A DNA stretch of 64,000 nucleotides from Verpa conica (GCA_033030425.1 JAUFSD010000003.1:2356001-2420000), one strand, 5' to 3'. Counted from the stretch's first letter, positions 36,947-49,611 are shown. The notes: generated by a model from the sequence alone, not told the origin. A program made the numbers and translations.

Positions 36947-37522
36947 ATGTCCGAAACTGCCCGTCTCAAGTCGACCGTCTTTGTTGGTTCGCTCACTCCC
37001 TTCATTCACTCTCTCTACTACTAGCTAAACATATCACAGGCGGTCTCGACAACGCCGTAACCAAAGAGATCCTCCACGCCGCTTTCCTCCCTTTCGGTGG
37101 TATTACCGAAGTCCAGCTCCCCCGCGACGAGCGCAGTACAGACCCGCATAGAGGGTTCGGATACGTCGAGTTTGAGGAGCCGGCTGATGCCTTGGCAGCT
37201 ATCGATAATATGGATCAGAGCATGTTGGCGGGGAGGGTGTTGAATGTTGCGCAGGCGAAACCACAGAAGGAGGGGACGGTGTTGGGGAGTAAGGTTGCTG
37301 TTTGGGAGCAGGTATGGGGGGGGGCTTCTTTTCTGGAATTGAGGTTGCTGGTGGTTGTGGTGCTAATTTGATGTGTAGGAGAGCTGGCTGGAGAAACATG
37401 AGGTTAGTGAGGAGGACCGGCTTGCGGCGCAGAACGCGAAGGAGGAGTCTATGGTGAAGGAGGGGAATGATCCGATGCAGGGTTTGGAGGGGCTTGATGT
37501 TGCGGGTCCGAAGCCGCAGTAA
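36947..37522 (+). CDS. small RRM protein resembling the cyclophilin-33 RNA-binding half
   Basis: Three exons (36947-36986, 37040-37311, 37379-37522) join in phase to 151 residues. A single RNA-recognition motif fills the first 85 residues: RNP2 is TVFVGGL, with the glycine codon split by the first intron, and RNP1 is RGFGYVEF. The sequence around these motifs (AVTKEILHAAFLPFGGITEV, then RVLNVAQAKPQ) resembles the RRM of peptidyl-prolyl isomerase E. No cyclophilin domain follows. Instead there is a helical segment (AVWEQESWLEKHEVSEEDRL) and the ending DPMQGLEGLDVAGPKPQ, which looks like a fungal stand-alone form. Probable role in mRNA processing; exact function unknown. Confidence 0.88.
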
Positions 37523-37929
37523 TTAGGATCACTAGTTCAGAGATACTGGCCGGCTATCTAGGCCTAGGAGTTCTCCGGCCAAGTAGTGGATGGAGTGGCA
37601 TTTTTTCAAGTCTTGTACAAAAATCTCTTTTTTATATCATATTGCTGGCGTTTTGGAGAGGCGAAGAAGGAGAAGGGAGGAGAAAGATTGTGGTATGTAT
37701 TTATAGTGATATTCTTTTCTAATACATACACATAACACTCGATTGTGGATCTTCCATGAAAAGCATAGGTCATCATATGAATAGACAGTAACCTGGTGAT
37801 GATATCTTATTGTCTTAACTGTACTACAAGCAACCACCACCTCCATCCAATCGATCAAATGAGCACCTAAACTTTCGAAAACGCAACCGTGCCCTATGTA
37901 CCCGTCATGGATGAATCCCAGTGACTCGC

Positions 37930-38564
37930 CTAGTGTTCCGCCTTCGTGGATCGCGAAAGTCTTAGCTGCTTGTCGCTCCATAGCTTGCGACCCATAGAGA
38001 AAAAGGCCACTATATAAAGACTTTATTAGCTATCCACACGCTTGAAAGAGGTTCGGAATATGGAGAGAGAGCTTACTTCCGACACCAGCACTGGCGCACG
38101 GAAAGACTTTAAGTTAGCAAGTCTAGCACTGGGAACTGTTAAGGCGGAAACCTATACCTGAGAACGAGACCTAAAGCTAGCGCATTAGCATCTGTTGAAC
38201 GAAACGGGAAAGGACCAGGAGGCGGTGGGATTTCTCATACCAAGAGGGATCAGTTCTGGAGGGACCTTCTTGAGCTGTCGCAGCCTCTGAGAGATTGTGT
38301 GCGCTGCCCGTCAGGAAGAAAAATCAGTATCCGCCAAATTTCTACCCTCCTTCATTCTCATGAACCTTCTCTACATTCTCCATCTTTCCCACTCATACAC
38401 TCAGTGGTATCACCCGGGCAACCGCAAAATAGCATAGAGGGGAAACATCGGGTGATCTCGTACCACTTTGTTCTTGTTTCTAAAGAATCATGACGTTTGG
38501 GGTTAGCAATTGTTATAGGATTCCATAGAGGTAGGTTATTGGGAGCACATACAGGCATAGGCAT
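37930..38564 (-). CDS. B12D/NDUFA4 (MLRQ)-like small mitochondrial protein, six tiny exons
   Basis: A 65-residue protein rebuilt from six exons: 38553-38564 (12 nt), 38464-38479 (16), 38241-38303 (63), 38158-38170 (13), 38077-38090 (14) and 37930-38009 (80). All introns are GT..AG, 67-160 nt, with GCTAAC/GCTAAT-type branch sites in several; total 198 nt divides by three. Key segments: RLRQLKKVPPELIPLG, then a hydrophobic span (LVLSAGVGMAFFSMG), then RKLWSDKQLRLSRS. The PPEL-P-LG ... GRKL-DK-LRLSR pattern is that of the B12D/MLRQ family, single-span inner-membrane proteins of respiratory complexes I/IV. A longer exon 4 (from an acceptor 21 nt upstream) would add seven residues and fits the family less well. 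No ORF above 60 codons marks this gene. Confidence 0.78.
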
Positions 38565-38961
38565 TGTGAAAGTGATATTTTAAAGACTGAGGGGAGATTT
38601 GATAGGGTTGAGTGGGGGGGAGTTGGAGCAGGTCGTTGGTGGATCGGATGAGACTGATGTTTCAAAGGCTAATTGATTGGCTGCTTTAGAACTGCCTTGG
38701 CTAGAAACAAAAGCGGCGAGTTATGCCGGGTAACATATGACAACATGGTCACACGGGGGTGTACACCCTGGATGAGGTGGGCTGCTTCAAAGAAGTTTTT
38801 AGGGAACTGTCTGTACAGTAGATTTGAATTATTGTTTATTATATTCTTCTGTTGGCATGGGATTCATCACTTATCACTCGTACTACTTCTACTACGGTAT
38901 GATGGGCATGGATACATGTAGGTATAGCACAAGTCATTAATGGATATATAGACTAGTAAAG

Positions 38962-40190
38962 TCACTCAAAAATAATAAAAGTACCCCATCCACCACAAAC
39001 CACCTCTACAGCATTCCCTATTTGGGGTACTCCCTCTAATTCTTTCCAGTCGTCCTGGAACGATTTATTTTGAACACCAAGTTGACCATTATCTCCTCTC
39101 CCCACTGTCCAGACTCTCCCATCTGCTGTCAACGCAGCCAAGTGCCCAGCTCCTACAGATGCACAACTAACATCCAAACCACCACCTAAGTCTACTAGAT
39201 TTACTGCATCCGATTTTAGGCCCCGTAACCCTTGGATCTGGTCCTTATCACCTGCACGTCCGCCCCAAATATACAAATCTCTCTCTACGCTTAGAGCAGC
39301 AGTTATCCACCCACCCGAAGAGATCTTCGCAATCCGGATTCCATCTAGGGCATCAACAAGTCCTGGCTTATTACTAGGTGTGAGTTCTAGATCCCTGCCG
39401 AGGTGGCCATGACGCGGGTCGCCGAAGGTATAGACTGTGCCAATGGCTGTCAGGATTGTGAATGCAGTCTCATTGGACTTTAGGTCGACTATCTCCCCAT
39501 TTATGTCTGAGAAGTCCCATTCCTCTTCCGGTTCTTGTTGGTTTATGAGTTTACAGAGGTTTCTATAAATGTATATCTTCGAGCCTGTGCAAAGTGGGGT
39601 GGTAAAAACAAATAACCTTCAATTGTGTGATGACTTAGGTAGGTACTTACTTCTGACTGTACAGACATTTCCATTCCCTGCAATTGCAATTTTTGAAATT
39701 TCGTTTGGGCCCCCCACCGAAGGTGTAAAGCACACTGCTTCTGAATCCTCGGGGTGTGAAGCAAGTGTGAAGAGGCCATTTTTATGCCCTAAAACGCCTC
39801 TTAGGCTTATATGATCCCCAAAAGCCGTCAGGATTATTTTGGAATCATTTGGTAGCCCGAAAACGTTTTTTTTTCTACGTGAATTTGCTCCTCTGAGGTA
39901 GAGCTTGTCATCAATCTCAACTATATAAAGATATTTTGCACCGGTTGGTCAGACAATTGTCCTTTTTAAAACCAATTCTTGAAAACATATGTCAATTAAA
40001 GAAACTGTGTATACATACGCAGGGTATCGGACCATCCTGCAAACAATATCCTCACTGATTTTTTTGCGTCAGCTATTACTCTAGGAGTAATTAGATCTTC
40101 GATACCACCATAGTCCTTTGGAGGCGGATGACTAGGTGGTAGTAATTGCCCGTGAGCGTTGAAACCAAACGCTACTACCTTTAACCCCAT
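38962..40190 (-). CDS. RCC1-repeat (beta-propeller) protein
   Basis: Three exons (40019-40190, 39651-39920, 38962-39584) join in phase to 354 residues. RCC1-type blades recur: VVAFGFNAHGQLLPP at the start, TVYTFGDPRHGHLGRDLEL in the middle, YIWGGRAGDKDQI, and WTVGRGDNGQLGVQ near the end, each followed by phrases such as KISSGGWITAALS or ASVGAGHLAALTADG. The short length suggests an incomplete or divergent seven-blade propeller without an added domain, comparable to small fungal ATS1-like or RCCD1-like proteins rather than the Ran exchange factor itself. It is divergently transcribed from the cyclin gene with 238 bp between start codons. Confidence 0.88.
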
Positions 40191-40428
40191 GGCTTACGCT
40201 GGGAGGATATGCTGGGGGTGAGCTGGAGGCTTTGTAGTAGAGACAAGTTGCTGAGTGGATTACCAGTAATAAGGCCTGTTTTCAGCCTCATTTCTTGGCA
40301 CCTTCAGGGTCTAAGCCTTAAACTGGGGGACGAGAACAGAACTCTATCAACTACATCTGATACCATTCTCTCATATCTACAGTCTTTCAGAACCTCTTTT
40401 AAATAAACAGTTAAAGCAAACAAGCGGC
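40191..40428. promoter_or_regulatory. shared divergent promoter, RCC1-repeat gene / cyclin gene
   Basis: Only 238 bp separate the two start codons, so the two promoters must overlap here. No specific factor site is claimed. Confidence 0.6.
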
Positions 40429-41371
40429 ATGCCTTCTCCTCATCGCTCTACCTCCCGCTCGGTTTCAAAAGTCCCGGCTATCCCAGAGCCATTGCTCCTC
40501 CCTTCAGATGACCCAGACACCTTCCTTACCCTCATGGCCGATACACTCCGTCTCTCGACTGAAACCCTCACAATGGCTTACGTCTATATCCACCGCTATA
40601 GGCGCTGGGTATCCGAATCTACATCCTCAGAGCCCGAACTCGGCGTCTCCGAGCTTCTCGACGAACACGTCTCTACTCCCTTCCTCCCTCTTCCTTCCCA
40701 GCTCTCCCCAAGCTGAACTGAGCACTGACGATTCCGGCCGCCGCACCCCCTCGCTTCCCCTGCCCGCCTTTTTGCCGGATTAAAAATTATAGACGCTATC
40801 CCTTGCATCACTCTCTCTTGCGACGAAAGCTACTGAGTCTCCGAGACGACTCCGAGAGTTTCTTGTACCAGCGTATACGCTTCAGCATCCTACGGCTGTA
40901 GCACCGCTCACGTTCCCATCGCCACTGTATGATACGTTACGGTCGACACTAGTCACTGCTGAGCTGCTACTGCTCCGTGTGTTAAGATTTGAACTCAGGG
41001 TTCCGCTTCCATACGAGTATCTGCCACGCTTGCTCGAGAAGGCATTGACATTGTCTGAGCAACTTGCGTCTGCATCTGCTGAGGATAGGTTGGAGTCGAG
41101 GGTTGTCGATCTGAAGGACACGGCACTTGGCCGTGCGGTTTGGGTTAAGGTTTGTGATGCGATGAAGAGCTATAGGATCTGTAATTTCTTCCCCGCTAGG
41201 GCTGTCGCCGCGGCTTGCGTGTTTCATGTTGCGGTTGTGGAGCGTGGATTGCAGGCACCTGGGGGACAGGAGGTTTGGTTGAGAAAGGTTGCGAGTGATA
41301 GGGTCGAGTATGAGGATTTTGTTGATGCGCTGGATGAGATCAAGGCTCTGACTGCTCCACATGAGGGGTGA
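40429..41371 (+). CDS. cyclin-fold protein, cyclin Q/FAM58-like
   Basis: Two exons (40429-40668 and 40793-41371) join in phase to 272 residues. The first cyclin box runs through TLRLSTETLTMAYVYIHRY to the exon junction, which yields LDEHTLSLASLSLATKATES, then PRRLREFLVPAYTL. The box ends with AELLLLRVLRFELRVPLPYE, a pattern typical of cyclin Q/FAM58 and related fungal cyclins. A second helical box (AVAAACVFHVAVVERGL) follows. The donor (CACGTCTCT) is weak, so the exact junction is less certain, but the frame and family match support it. The likely partner is a cyclin-dependent kinase of the transcriptional or CDK10 group; which one cannot be told here. Confidence 0.8.
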
Positions 41372-41671
41372 ATTATTTTTGTAAATGGGACTAGAACTAT
41401 CTAGATTAGTCTAATCTCATATCATTATTTTAATATACAGAGGGGTTTAGGGGGATAGTATTGTGGTAATAGTTGATTGTTACCAATCCGGATATGTTAA
41501 GGGCTCATACACGGGAAACGGTACTATTATAAGTATTGTCAATCCTTACTAGCACTATTATTTACTCTATCAATAATCTTTTTATTCATCACTATATAAA
41601 GTCATGTGCTTTGAAATCCTACAAGAATCCACCGATAAAAAGAAACCCAAAAATGAAATGTACCTGTATTT

Positions 41672-44600
41672 CTACCCACGCCATGTCGTCTCGAGTTCAT
41701 CATCTTCAGCATTGAATACAGAAACATTGCTCTTAACTCTCTGTAGTTGTTGGTTAACATATCCTAAAACTTCTTCGTCATCCTTCTCCCTGGCCAACCT
41801 TTCATCCTCATCCTCATCACCACCCCAATCGCTTCTTGCATCGATACTCCTTGTTGATTGACGTCGGCCCATGTAAGGTTTCGGTTTGCTAACTCTAGAG
41901 AATATATCATCGAAGTAGTGATTTGCGGCAGTTCCGGGTGTGCGTGGGGTTTGAGGTACACGACAGTTAATACCAGAGTCATGAATCAACTTGGCAACTA
42001 ATCCAGTCCAGCCGGTTTGGTGAGATGCACCAAGACCTCGACCATCATCAGCGTGGAAGAATTCATGGAACCACAGGTTATCGCGCCAATGTGTGTTGAA
42101 GTCGAGTAAGTCATTGCCAGCATTACATGCTCGACGGCCATCTTCACCTTGTGCGAAGATATGTTGCAAACGATGTTGGATTTCTTCTGCCACATGCCCA
42201 AGGTGCATGTATTCACCGGAGCCTGTGGGGCATTCGACTTTGAATTCGTCACCGTAGAACATATAGAACCTCAGAAGGGATTCAATGAGCAAGAAGTTGA
42301 CACAGAGCCAGATGGGCTGGTGTAAATAGTTAGCAAACAAGAATAATATGAAAGTTATCTAGGAAATTACTTACACCTCGCCAATTGCTGTTACCGCCAA
42401 ACAACGAACTGTTTGAATCACCTGGAACATAGTCCACCTTGAATTCTTGTCCATTAACGTTCATAGCATATGGCTTTTCCTTGTGATATTTTGATAACCT
42501 GGCGCCCCGTATATAATTAATACCATATTCTTTTTGAGAGTCTTTGTTAGTTGAAAACTTACGATCTGATACCGTAGTCGCTTAAAAACTCGTCTTCATC
42601 CAACATCTTCTCTAAGATTCGGACTAATCTGTCCTTGCTTACAAGAGACAGCAGCATCCTATCTCCCTTTCCTCTCTTGGACATACTTGCAATATTCCGT
42701 TCCGCAACGTCATTCCTGTTTTGCACAAACCAATCCACTCGCTTCTTAAAGCTTGGGAATTTGTTCATCAGTTCTGGTTCGAGCGTGAGAACGGCATATA
42801 GTGGGATAAGTCCGACAAGGGACTTGACAGGCATTTGCTGGGACCATGGACCTCCCCAGGAGATAGCATCATAGTAGAAACTAACACAATTAACTGTTAG
42901 TGGATATAAAAACTTAATAAAATCAGTAGGAGGTACAAACCCATCTTCTTCGTTCCATAAGCTTGACTCACCCTCCCCATCACCCTTGTACGTCATCGCA
43001 TCACTGATAAAGATAAAATGCTCAAAAAACTTGCTCGCAATGTCTTCGTAGATACGTCTGTGCTTAGCGAGCTCTAGGGCAATGTTTAACATATTCAGCG
43101 AATAGAATGCCATCCATCCAGTAGAATCAGCTTGTTCTAGAACACCTCCAGTTGGCAAGGGCTCAGAACGGTTGAATATCCCGATATTGTCAAGCCCCAA
43201 GAAACCACCCTCGAAAACATTCTTTCCGTCAAAGTCCTTACGGTTAACCCACCTGATGCACATAATCATCAGACATCACTCGTTATTTATTGTAATAGAT
43301 GACAACTGATCAACTCACCATGTGAAATTAAGCAAGAGTTTCTGGAAGACACGCTCTAAGAAGTCAAGATCTTCACGGCCATAAAGCTTTCGCTCCATCT
43401 TGAATGTTCTGAAAACAGCCCAGGCGTGTACTGGGGGATTGACGTCTCCAAAATTCCACTCGTAGGCTGGGATCTATTTAAGCATTGTAAATTTTGGTTT
43501 CTTTCAACTCATATCTGACTGAGGGACTATCACTGACCTGGCCATTAGGATGCATATACCATTCCCTTGTTAATACGTCTAGCTGCTTTTTCGCAAAGTC
43601 CGGATCTACCATCGCCAACGGAATGGTGTGGAATGCTGTGTCCCATGCTGCAAAAAACGGATATTCCCAGCAGTCTGGCATACTGAGGATATCGTCTAAA
43701 TGCATATGTCTCCACTGCTGATTTCGGATTCCCTTCCTTCCTGGTGGCGGTGGCGGCTGTGCAGGGTCGCCATTCGCCCACTGGTCCCATATGAAATGAT
43801 AAAACTGTTTCGTCCATAACATACCGCTCAATGCCTGGCGTTGGATATTCCTGAGATCATCTGCCATTGGAAGTGGTGAGATACGCCAGTAGAACTCATC
43901 TGCTTCTGACCGACGCCGTTCGATCATATCATCAAACTCTTCTTCATCGATCCCGGCCTCATCAACTTCGGCATCAGGAGCGACATCATCATCCCCCTTC
44001 ATGAGACTCCGGGTAAACTTAAACCGGACAACTGCACAGGAGCCAGGTGCAATACCATCCCCTTCTCCAAAGGCGTACCAAGCTGCTGCTTTTGTGCCCT
44101 TTTGCGCTGGGTTAATCGCCTCCCCCTCGTCGTCTACAATATAGCGGTGGAAGGCGTCTTTCACATAAGGCTGCGCATTCTCACCACCGTATAGTGACTC
44201 GTAATTTGTATCGTTCTCCGTAAAGATGAGTTGTGGCATCACGTCTTCAGAATCTGGAGTAACACCAGGGGATGGTGAAAGCTGCATGTACCTTGAACCC
44301 AACGACCAATGCTTCGACTCTGCGACAAATGGGGACTTCTGAGAGATTTCAGGCTTTTTGTCTGGTGTTTCATGGCCCCAAGACCAAGTGTTACGAAACC
44401 ACATGTGGGGAATGATATGAAGTGGTGCAGGCTCTGGGCCACGATTCCAAGCAGTGATACGGAAGAGGAGTTCCTCCTCATCATCAGTATCTTTGGCGGT
44501 TTCGATAATAATATCCCAGTAACGGTCATCCCTAGATCAAGATTTAGAATACATTTACTCGTTGAGCTATTGAATTCAAAGGCAAGCATACTTGAAAATC

Positions 44601-45372
44601 CCTGTGTCTAGGATAGTATATTCAGGGACATCTCTACTGCGCTTCGCATTCTCCTCGACAAGAGACTCGTATGGAAACTTGCGTTGAGGGTACTTGTAAA
44701 GGTATTTCATGTAAGAGTGTGTCGGTGTGTTGTCAAGATGGAAATGGGCCTCTTTGAGAGACTCGCCATGATTTCCTTGGGGATTTGCTAGTCCAAATAA
44801 ACGCTCTTTCAAGAAGTCACTGTTCAAGATTTTAGTACGTCACTTATCTATATTCGGTAAGGAGAGGATACTTACTCATGCTCGTTCCAGAAGACGAATG
44901 AGATGTTCTGGAGACCATGGGAATCGGATACACCAGCAATACCATCCTCACCCCAACGGTAGGTTCGTGATTTTGCATGATCATGAGGGAAATCTTGGAA
45001 GGTGGTAAATCAGCATGATTGGGCCAAAAAGTCATTGTTTGACAAAACTAGGTGTACATACGACTCCATGCATCACCATTTTCACTAAGAAAAAGCAAAA
45101 AGTTTCCTTTAGTATACAATTCCAATTCCAAACTAGTCTAGCTAGTGATGGTTAAGGAAAGGGGATCACGGTAGACTCACGAATAATCCTCACGGACTGT
45201 TCCCCATTGACGTCTAGGATTCGATTAGCTGGATACTTCATGATCAAACTACGGATCTAACTTACTCGCTAAGATAAGGCCCCCATTTCTTCCAGTACTT
45301 TGTTCTTTCTCTATCTTCTTTCAATCGTCGCTCCTCTGCACAAAGGTATGAATGGGATCCGTGTTTCACCAT
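41672..45372 (-). CDS. GH63-family glycoside hydrolase, large fungal member
   Basis: Eleven exons join in phase to 1018 residues: 45266-45372, 45181-45213, 45062-45084, 44876-44993, 44592-44819, 43538-44531, 43319-43473, 42941-43252, 42563-42880, 42375-42498, 41672-42316. The order of motifs matches the GH63 clade widespread in bacteria: [138 protein letters not shown] and [19 protein letters not shown]. No signal peptide is present, so it is probably cytosolic and not the ER processing glucosidase I. Two exons are only 33 and 23 nt. One 60-nt intron (42881-42940) has no stop and keeps frame. The last 100 residues are a charged, disordered tail. Substrate unknown, probably an alpha-glucoside or mannosylglycerate-like compound. 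Confidence 0.9.
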
Positions 45373-48134
45373 TTTCAAAGCTCTGAAATTTGATGAGAAT
45401 CACTGATGAGTTGCGATGACAGCAGAGATAGAAAGGATGATAAAGGAAGGGAGAAGGGAGGATGAAGAGGGGTCCGGTGGGGCAATTAGTACAGCTTAGC
45501 CAGTAGCATCGAAAAGACTGGACCACAGTGGGAGAAACAAACCAGTCCCGCTTCCGGGAAGGTACCCCTCTAGCGTTTCTGCATGATAAAATGCAGCCAA
45601 GTTCCAGCTCTACTTTGACCCAACTAATGGCAGAAAAGGCGCCGCCAACAGGTACCTATCTACGTAGATGGGGGGTAGCGGGGGTTTACGCCGTCACTAT
45701 CCCAGGAACTGCATCTCTAGGCGCTCCTCATTGCTCGCTAAAAGGAAAAGTACATGAGAACGGCGAGGACCGGGACGATGCCGGTATTTCATATTCATAT
45801 CTATTTATCCCATTTGCAAATGAAACGAATGAAACGAATGAGGGGAAACATCATAGGAGGGAGTGACGATGACAGCGATTAGTTATATCAGAGCCTGAAG
45901 GTATCATATGTGTATGCAGACCAACGCAAACGCCGCTATCTGCATAGATATATGTAGAGTAACTGTTTTCTATATGCATGCATCCAACAGATCCCATTAT
46001 ATCAAGACTCTCCGCATAGTGGAACGCCCGTCGGCAGCCACAGAATCTAGATATCTACATGATAAGCCGGTGCCCACCCGCTACGTCATTAGTTTCTTTT
46101 TAGCCGTTGCTGCTTTCAGCCGCATCCTTTAAACCGCTATCGTACAGGGGCCCAAGCGCTCCAATGATCCACGGTCCGTGCGTCAACGGTTCCTTGGTCC
46201 AACGAAAAGCTTTTTACAACAGCAATGTTCCGTCCTGGCAAAGGGTTTATAGAATGCAGGAGATTTTATGCATACGGTGACTCTATAAGACATCCTTGGA
46301 ATTTAGCCACCGAGTTGTCATTGGATATTTATATTTGTATTAATTTTCTCGCCGCCGAGAAAGCCGGTGGTGGGGATCTTTACGTTACGTATACTGGGAA
46401 GTGGGGTGGGGAAAAATTCAAGTAACAACAATACTATCTACTAACAGTGGGCAAGAAGAGGGTGTGGTTGGCGAACTACACGTAGATGTGACTGATGCCG
46501 ACCAGTCCAGTTGTTACATCTATTTATTGACAACTCATTTTCTAGTTTTCTTTATGTGAGCAATGCTGTACCAAAAATATATCTTGGATAACTTTGATAA
46601 ACATCTAAACTGTTCCAAGATTTAAGCCCTTTCATGGTCCTGAAAATCTTGTGGGTGCACCCTTGATTAATTTAATTCACTTAGATGCTGTTTAGGTAAC
46701 AGCTAGAGCACTCTAATCTTGGGCTTTGGTACCTTTTATTCTAGGATAATACATATACATTTTTAGAACAGGAAAATTTTATAAGATATAAAGGGAAGGC
46801 GTGGAAATGTCTACGTGTCATCACCTTCTGTGATTTAGTAACATGCAGGTATACAAAAATTATCAAACCTGTTTTGATATTATTTTGTGTATAAACATCA
46901 ATGCATCGTTTGAGCCGGAATTATGTTGTACAACTCATTGACGTTTACTATGATGTTTCAGTATTTGAATGTTGGTCAGTTCCCCATTTTCTAAGTATAG
47001 ATCTATACTTACACGTTTTTACGTATTCTCACATATACGCACTACTAAATATCTTGACGTTTAAATTTATTCAGCCTTATATATATGGGAGAATATACCT
47101 CCATGTATTTATGATAAATTCATTCATTCATGGGAGAATATACGCATAGGTTGTCTGAATTTTCTCTGGCCATTACATATAGTTTCCCCGCTTTAGGCCT
47201 TATAGTTGCATGCAAGGGCATATATAATTAAAAGATTGTATTAGTTCTCCAAGCCGACCGGTAGTTAAATCAAATCTTGTAACTTAACTCTTGTTTCGTT
47301 TGATTTTCGTCTATTTTCCTAGTTGGCTTTGTAGCACTGGCCTAATGGTTATCCTAAACCTTCGTTTGGGCTATAGCATAAATGTGGATGGTAGCCTGTA
47401 ATTAGTTGAACACCCGTGGCATCTAGGTAGTAATTGAATATCCGGAGGTCAAGTATATATACGAAGTAGCGTATACGTACGTAGGTAACTACATGTAGCG
47501 ATCACCGGGGTTAACAGCCAAAAGTCTAGAGACGGTTGAATTGTTGATATCTAATAAATTTAAAATAATACCAGAAAAAACCTTTATACTCTAGATTTAG
47601 TTGTATTTGTAAGTTGGCCCATGGGGTTTGCGCGCTATTATATGACGGGCCAGCACTAGAGTACGTATTTGCTTACACATTGGTACTTTAATCCTAAGTA
47701 CAATATTTGAGGCCTGGAAAAACGTCCTTGAGTTATGCACCTAGTATAAAAACCACCCAAGAACTTCTATCATATAAGCACTCTTTTTATTGGTCTAGGG
47801 GTATTTCACAATATTCTCCGCCACGCAGTTACTAGAGATCAAGTTTTATTAGTATAAAGGGAGGGAGTGTAAGTTACATATAAGATGACGTTAAGACAAT
47901 CTAGACGATAATTACATGTAGTAAGTACTTAATGAACTAAACAAAGAAAGGCGAGAGGAGACTAATTATTTATATTCTTTAAGCCGAGTGATACTCTATG
48001 AAGTTACACTCGGTGAGGCTAAAAGGATCCATAAACAACATAACTACATGTAAATGTAAATGTAGCATTCTACCCATAAGATCTCAAGAGAGCCTAATAG
48101 TCATAGAATACCGAATGACTGTCTTATAGCGCGC

Positions 48135-48332
48135 TCAATCACTTCTACTATTGTAAAGAGGAGAAGATGTGTTATATAGCTTCGACTTTCGCCTAAGAGT
48201 TACGCTATTGTGGCAATTTCTTCTAACATAGGATGTTAGTAGGTTGGGCATGCCTACCACGACTTCCTCTAGGGCTACTCTAAGACACATCGATACTAAC
48301 GGAGGAATATTATCAAAAATACCCGGGACCAC
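48135..48332 (-). mobile_element. possible decayed LINE reverse-transcriptase fragment
   Basis: A minus-strand frame of 65 codons contains VPGIFDNIPPL followed by a helical segment and SYVRRN. This resembles the motif around the first catalytic region of non-LTR polymerases (D-V-x-G-A-F-D-N-V ... W-V-x-S-F-L), but the catalytic Asp pattern is degraded. Flanking sequence is full of stops. The match is weak and made by eye. Confidence 0.3.
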
Positions 48333-49577
48333 CGTTGTATGATCATCACATTAGGGCAAGTGCTCGCCGGTAGGCCACCCAGCTGGCCGGCACTAGAATA
48401 AGATTAGTGGGAGTGTTGTATTTCTTAATGTGCTTAGAAACTTAAGAGCTCGGGGCTTCGCCAAGCTATATTTGGTAGGGCTTTGGACCTTCCAGGTTGG
48501 GTTAGGATACCCTTTGGTTCGTACCTTTATACTGCGAGCATGTTGAATAAGCTTCCCCTATTTTTGGCTATGGGTTCAAGTCCTATAATAGCTATAGCGA
48601 ATTGGCGCATGATTTGAGGGGAGGCTGCAGTAGGTTAGCTATGTCTTCTAGGGGACGTGGTCGGAGTTCTAATTTATACCACTTTTGTTCGCAGAGGCGT
48701 TAGTGATAAAGTCGACCGCTCAAATGCTCTAGAACTCAAGCTTATCAATATCCTGTTATAGGCCGCGGGAGCCCAAATACTAACTATTACAGCCAAAGTA
48801 CCAATGGTTTCTCAAGCTGAGATAACTTACCAACAACGGAAGGTTTGAGCTTTAGGTATTCATTATGAGTTCCAGGCCTTTGTGGTTTTCAATAGAGCTT
48901 TTTGGAGATAGCATTATCAGAGGGCCTATCGACTGATTCTTAGGCGTTAGGGTGGTTTTATGGGCGCCAGGCTAACCGCCCCCGTAAGAGCCATGGGGCT
49001 TATTTAGGGATTTTATGCCTTTCCCGCTGCCTTATTTGTCGCCTAGAATTGGCGATAGCACGGTCTCTGTGAGGGTTTTTGGCTAGCGTGACAGTTTGTA
49101 TACTAAGCTTAATGTGAGCCGCTAAGGCTAATTATTCGGGAAAAAGGCGTGACATTCTGTATATACTTGTAAAGTCTCACCAATAAATCTTCCGAGCGGT
49201 ACCCGGCTCTGTGTCTCTCGTGCATGTAGTCATGTGGACGGTAGTTCGGGAATGAGGCTCTTGGGATGTTCCGTTCCTGAGATGGCCTTGAAATTAGCCT
49301 AATAGCACAAATCCTTGCATATGCGGGGAGGCCGAGGCCATTGAGTTCATAATCCCGGGGTATAAAGAGTAACTAGCAAACAAAGTCCATATGATAAGTC
49401 AGTACCTAAGAGGGCATCTCAAAATTCTCGGGTGGTGCGACACAGGCGTGTGCATCTAGGGTAATAAAAAAAAAAGAAAAAGAAAACCTGGTCCTGAGTC
49501 GTGACAAATCGGTAAAGGCACCATTCATAGGTATTGTACACGTACGGGCTCCGTTGATCTAACGACAGCAACTGAGA

Positions 49578-49611
49578 CCATACTCTAGTGATATCCATAC
49601 TCTAGTGATAT
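49578..49611 (+). repeat. 17-bp tandem repeat, two copies plus partial
   Basis: CCATACTCTAGTGATAT occurs twice in a row, with a partial third copy starting TCATACT. Confidence 0.85.

Noticed and set aside
37637..37981. 114-codon minus-strand ORF beginning MERQAAKTFAIHEGG
   Set aside because: It is an out-of-frame shadow of the last exon of the B12D-like gene (37930-38009) running on into its 3' region.
34229..45372. Secondary-metabolite or carbohydrate-use gene cluster around the flavoprotein and GH63 genes
   Set aside because: Neighbours are housekeeping types (RRM, B12D-like, RCC1, cyclin) with no backbone synthase, transporter or pathway regulator.
48560..48610. tRNA-like B-box GGTTCAAGTCC
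   Set aside because: No matching acceptor, D- or anticodon arm could be formed around it.
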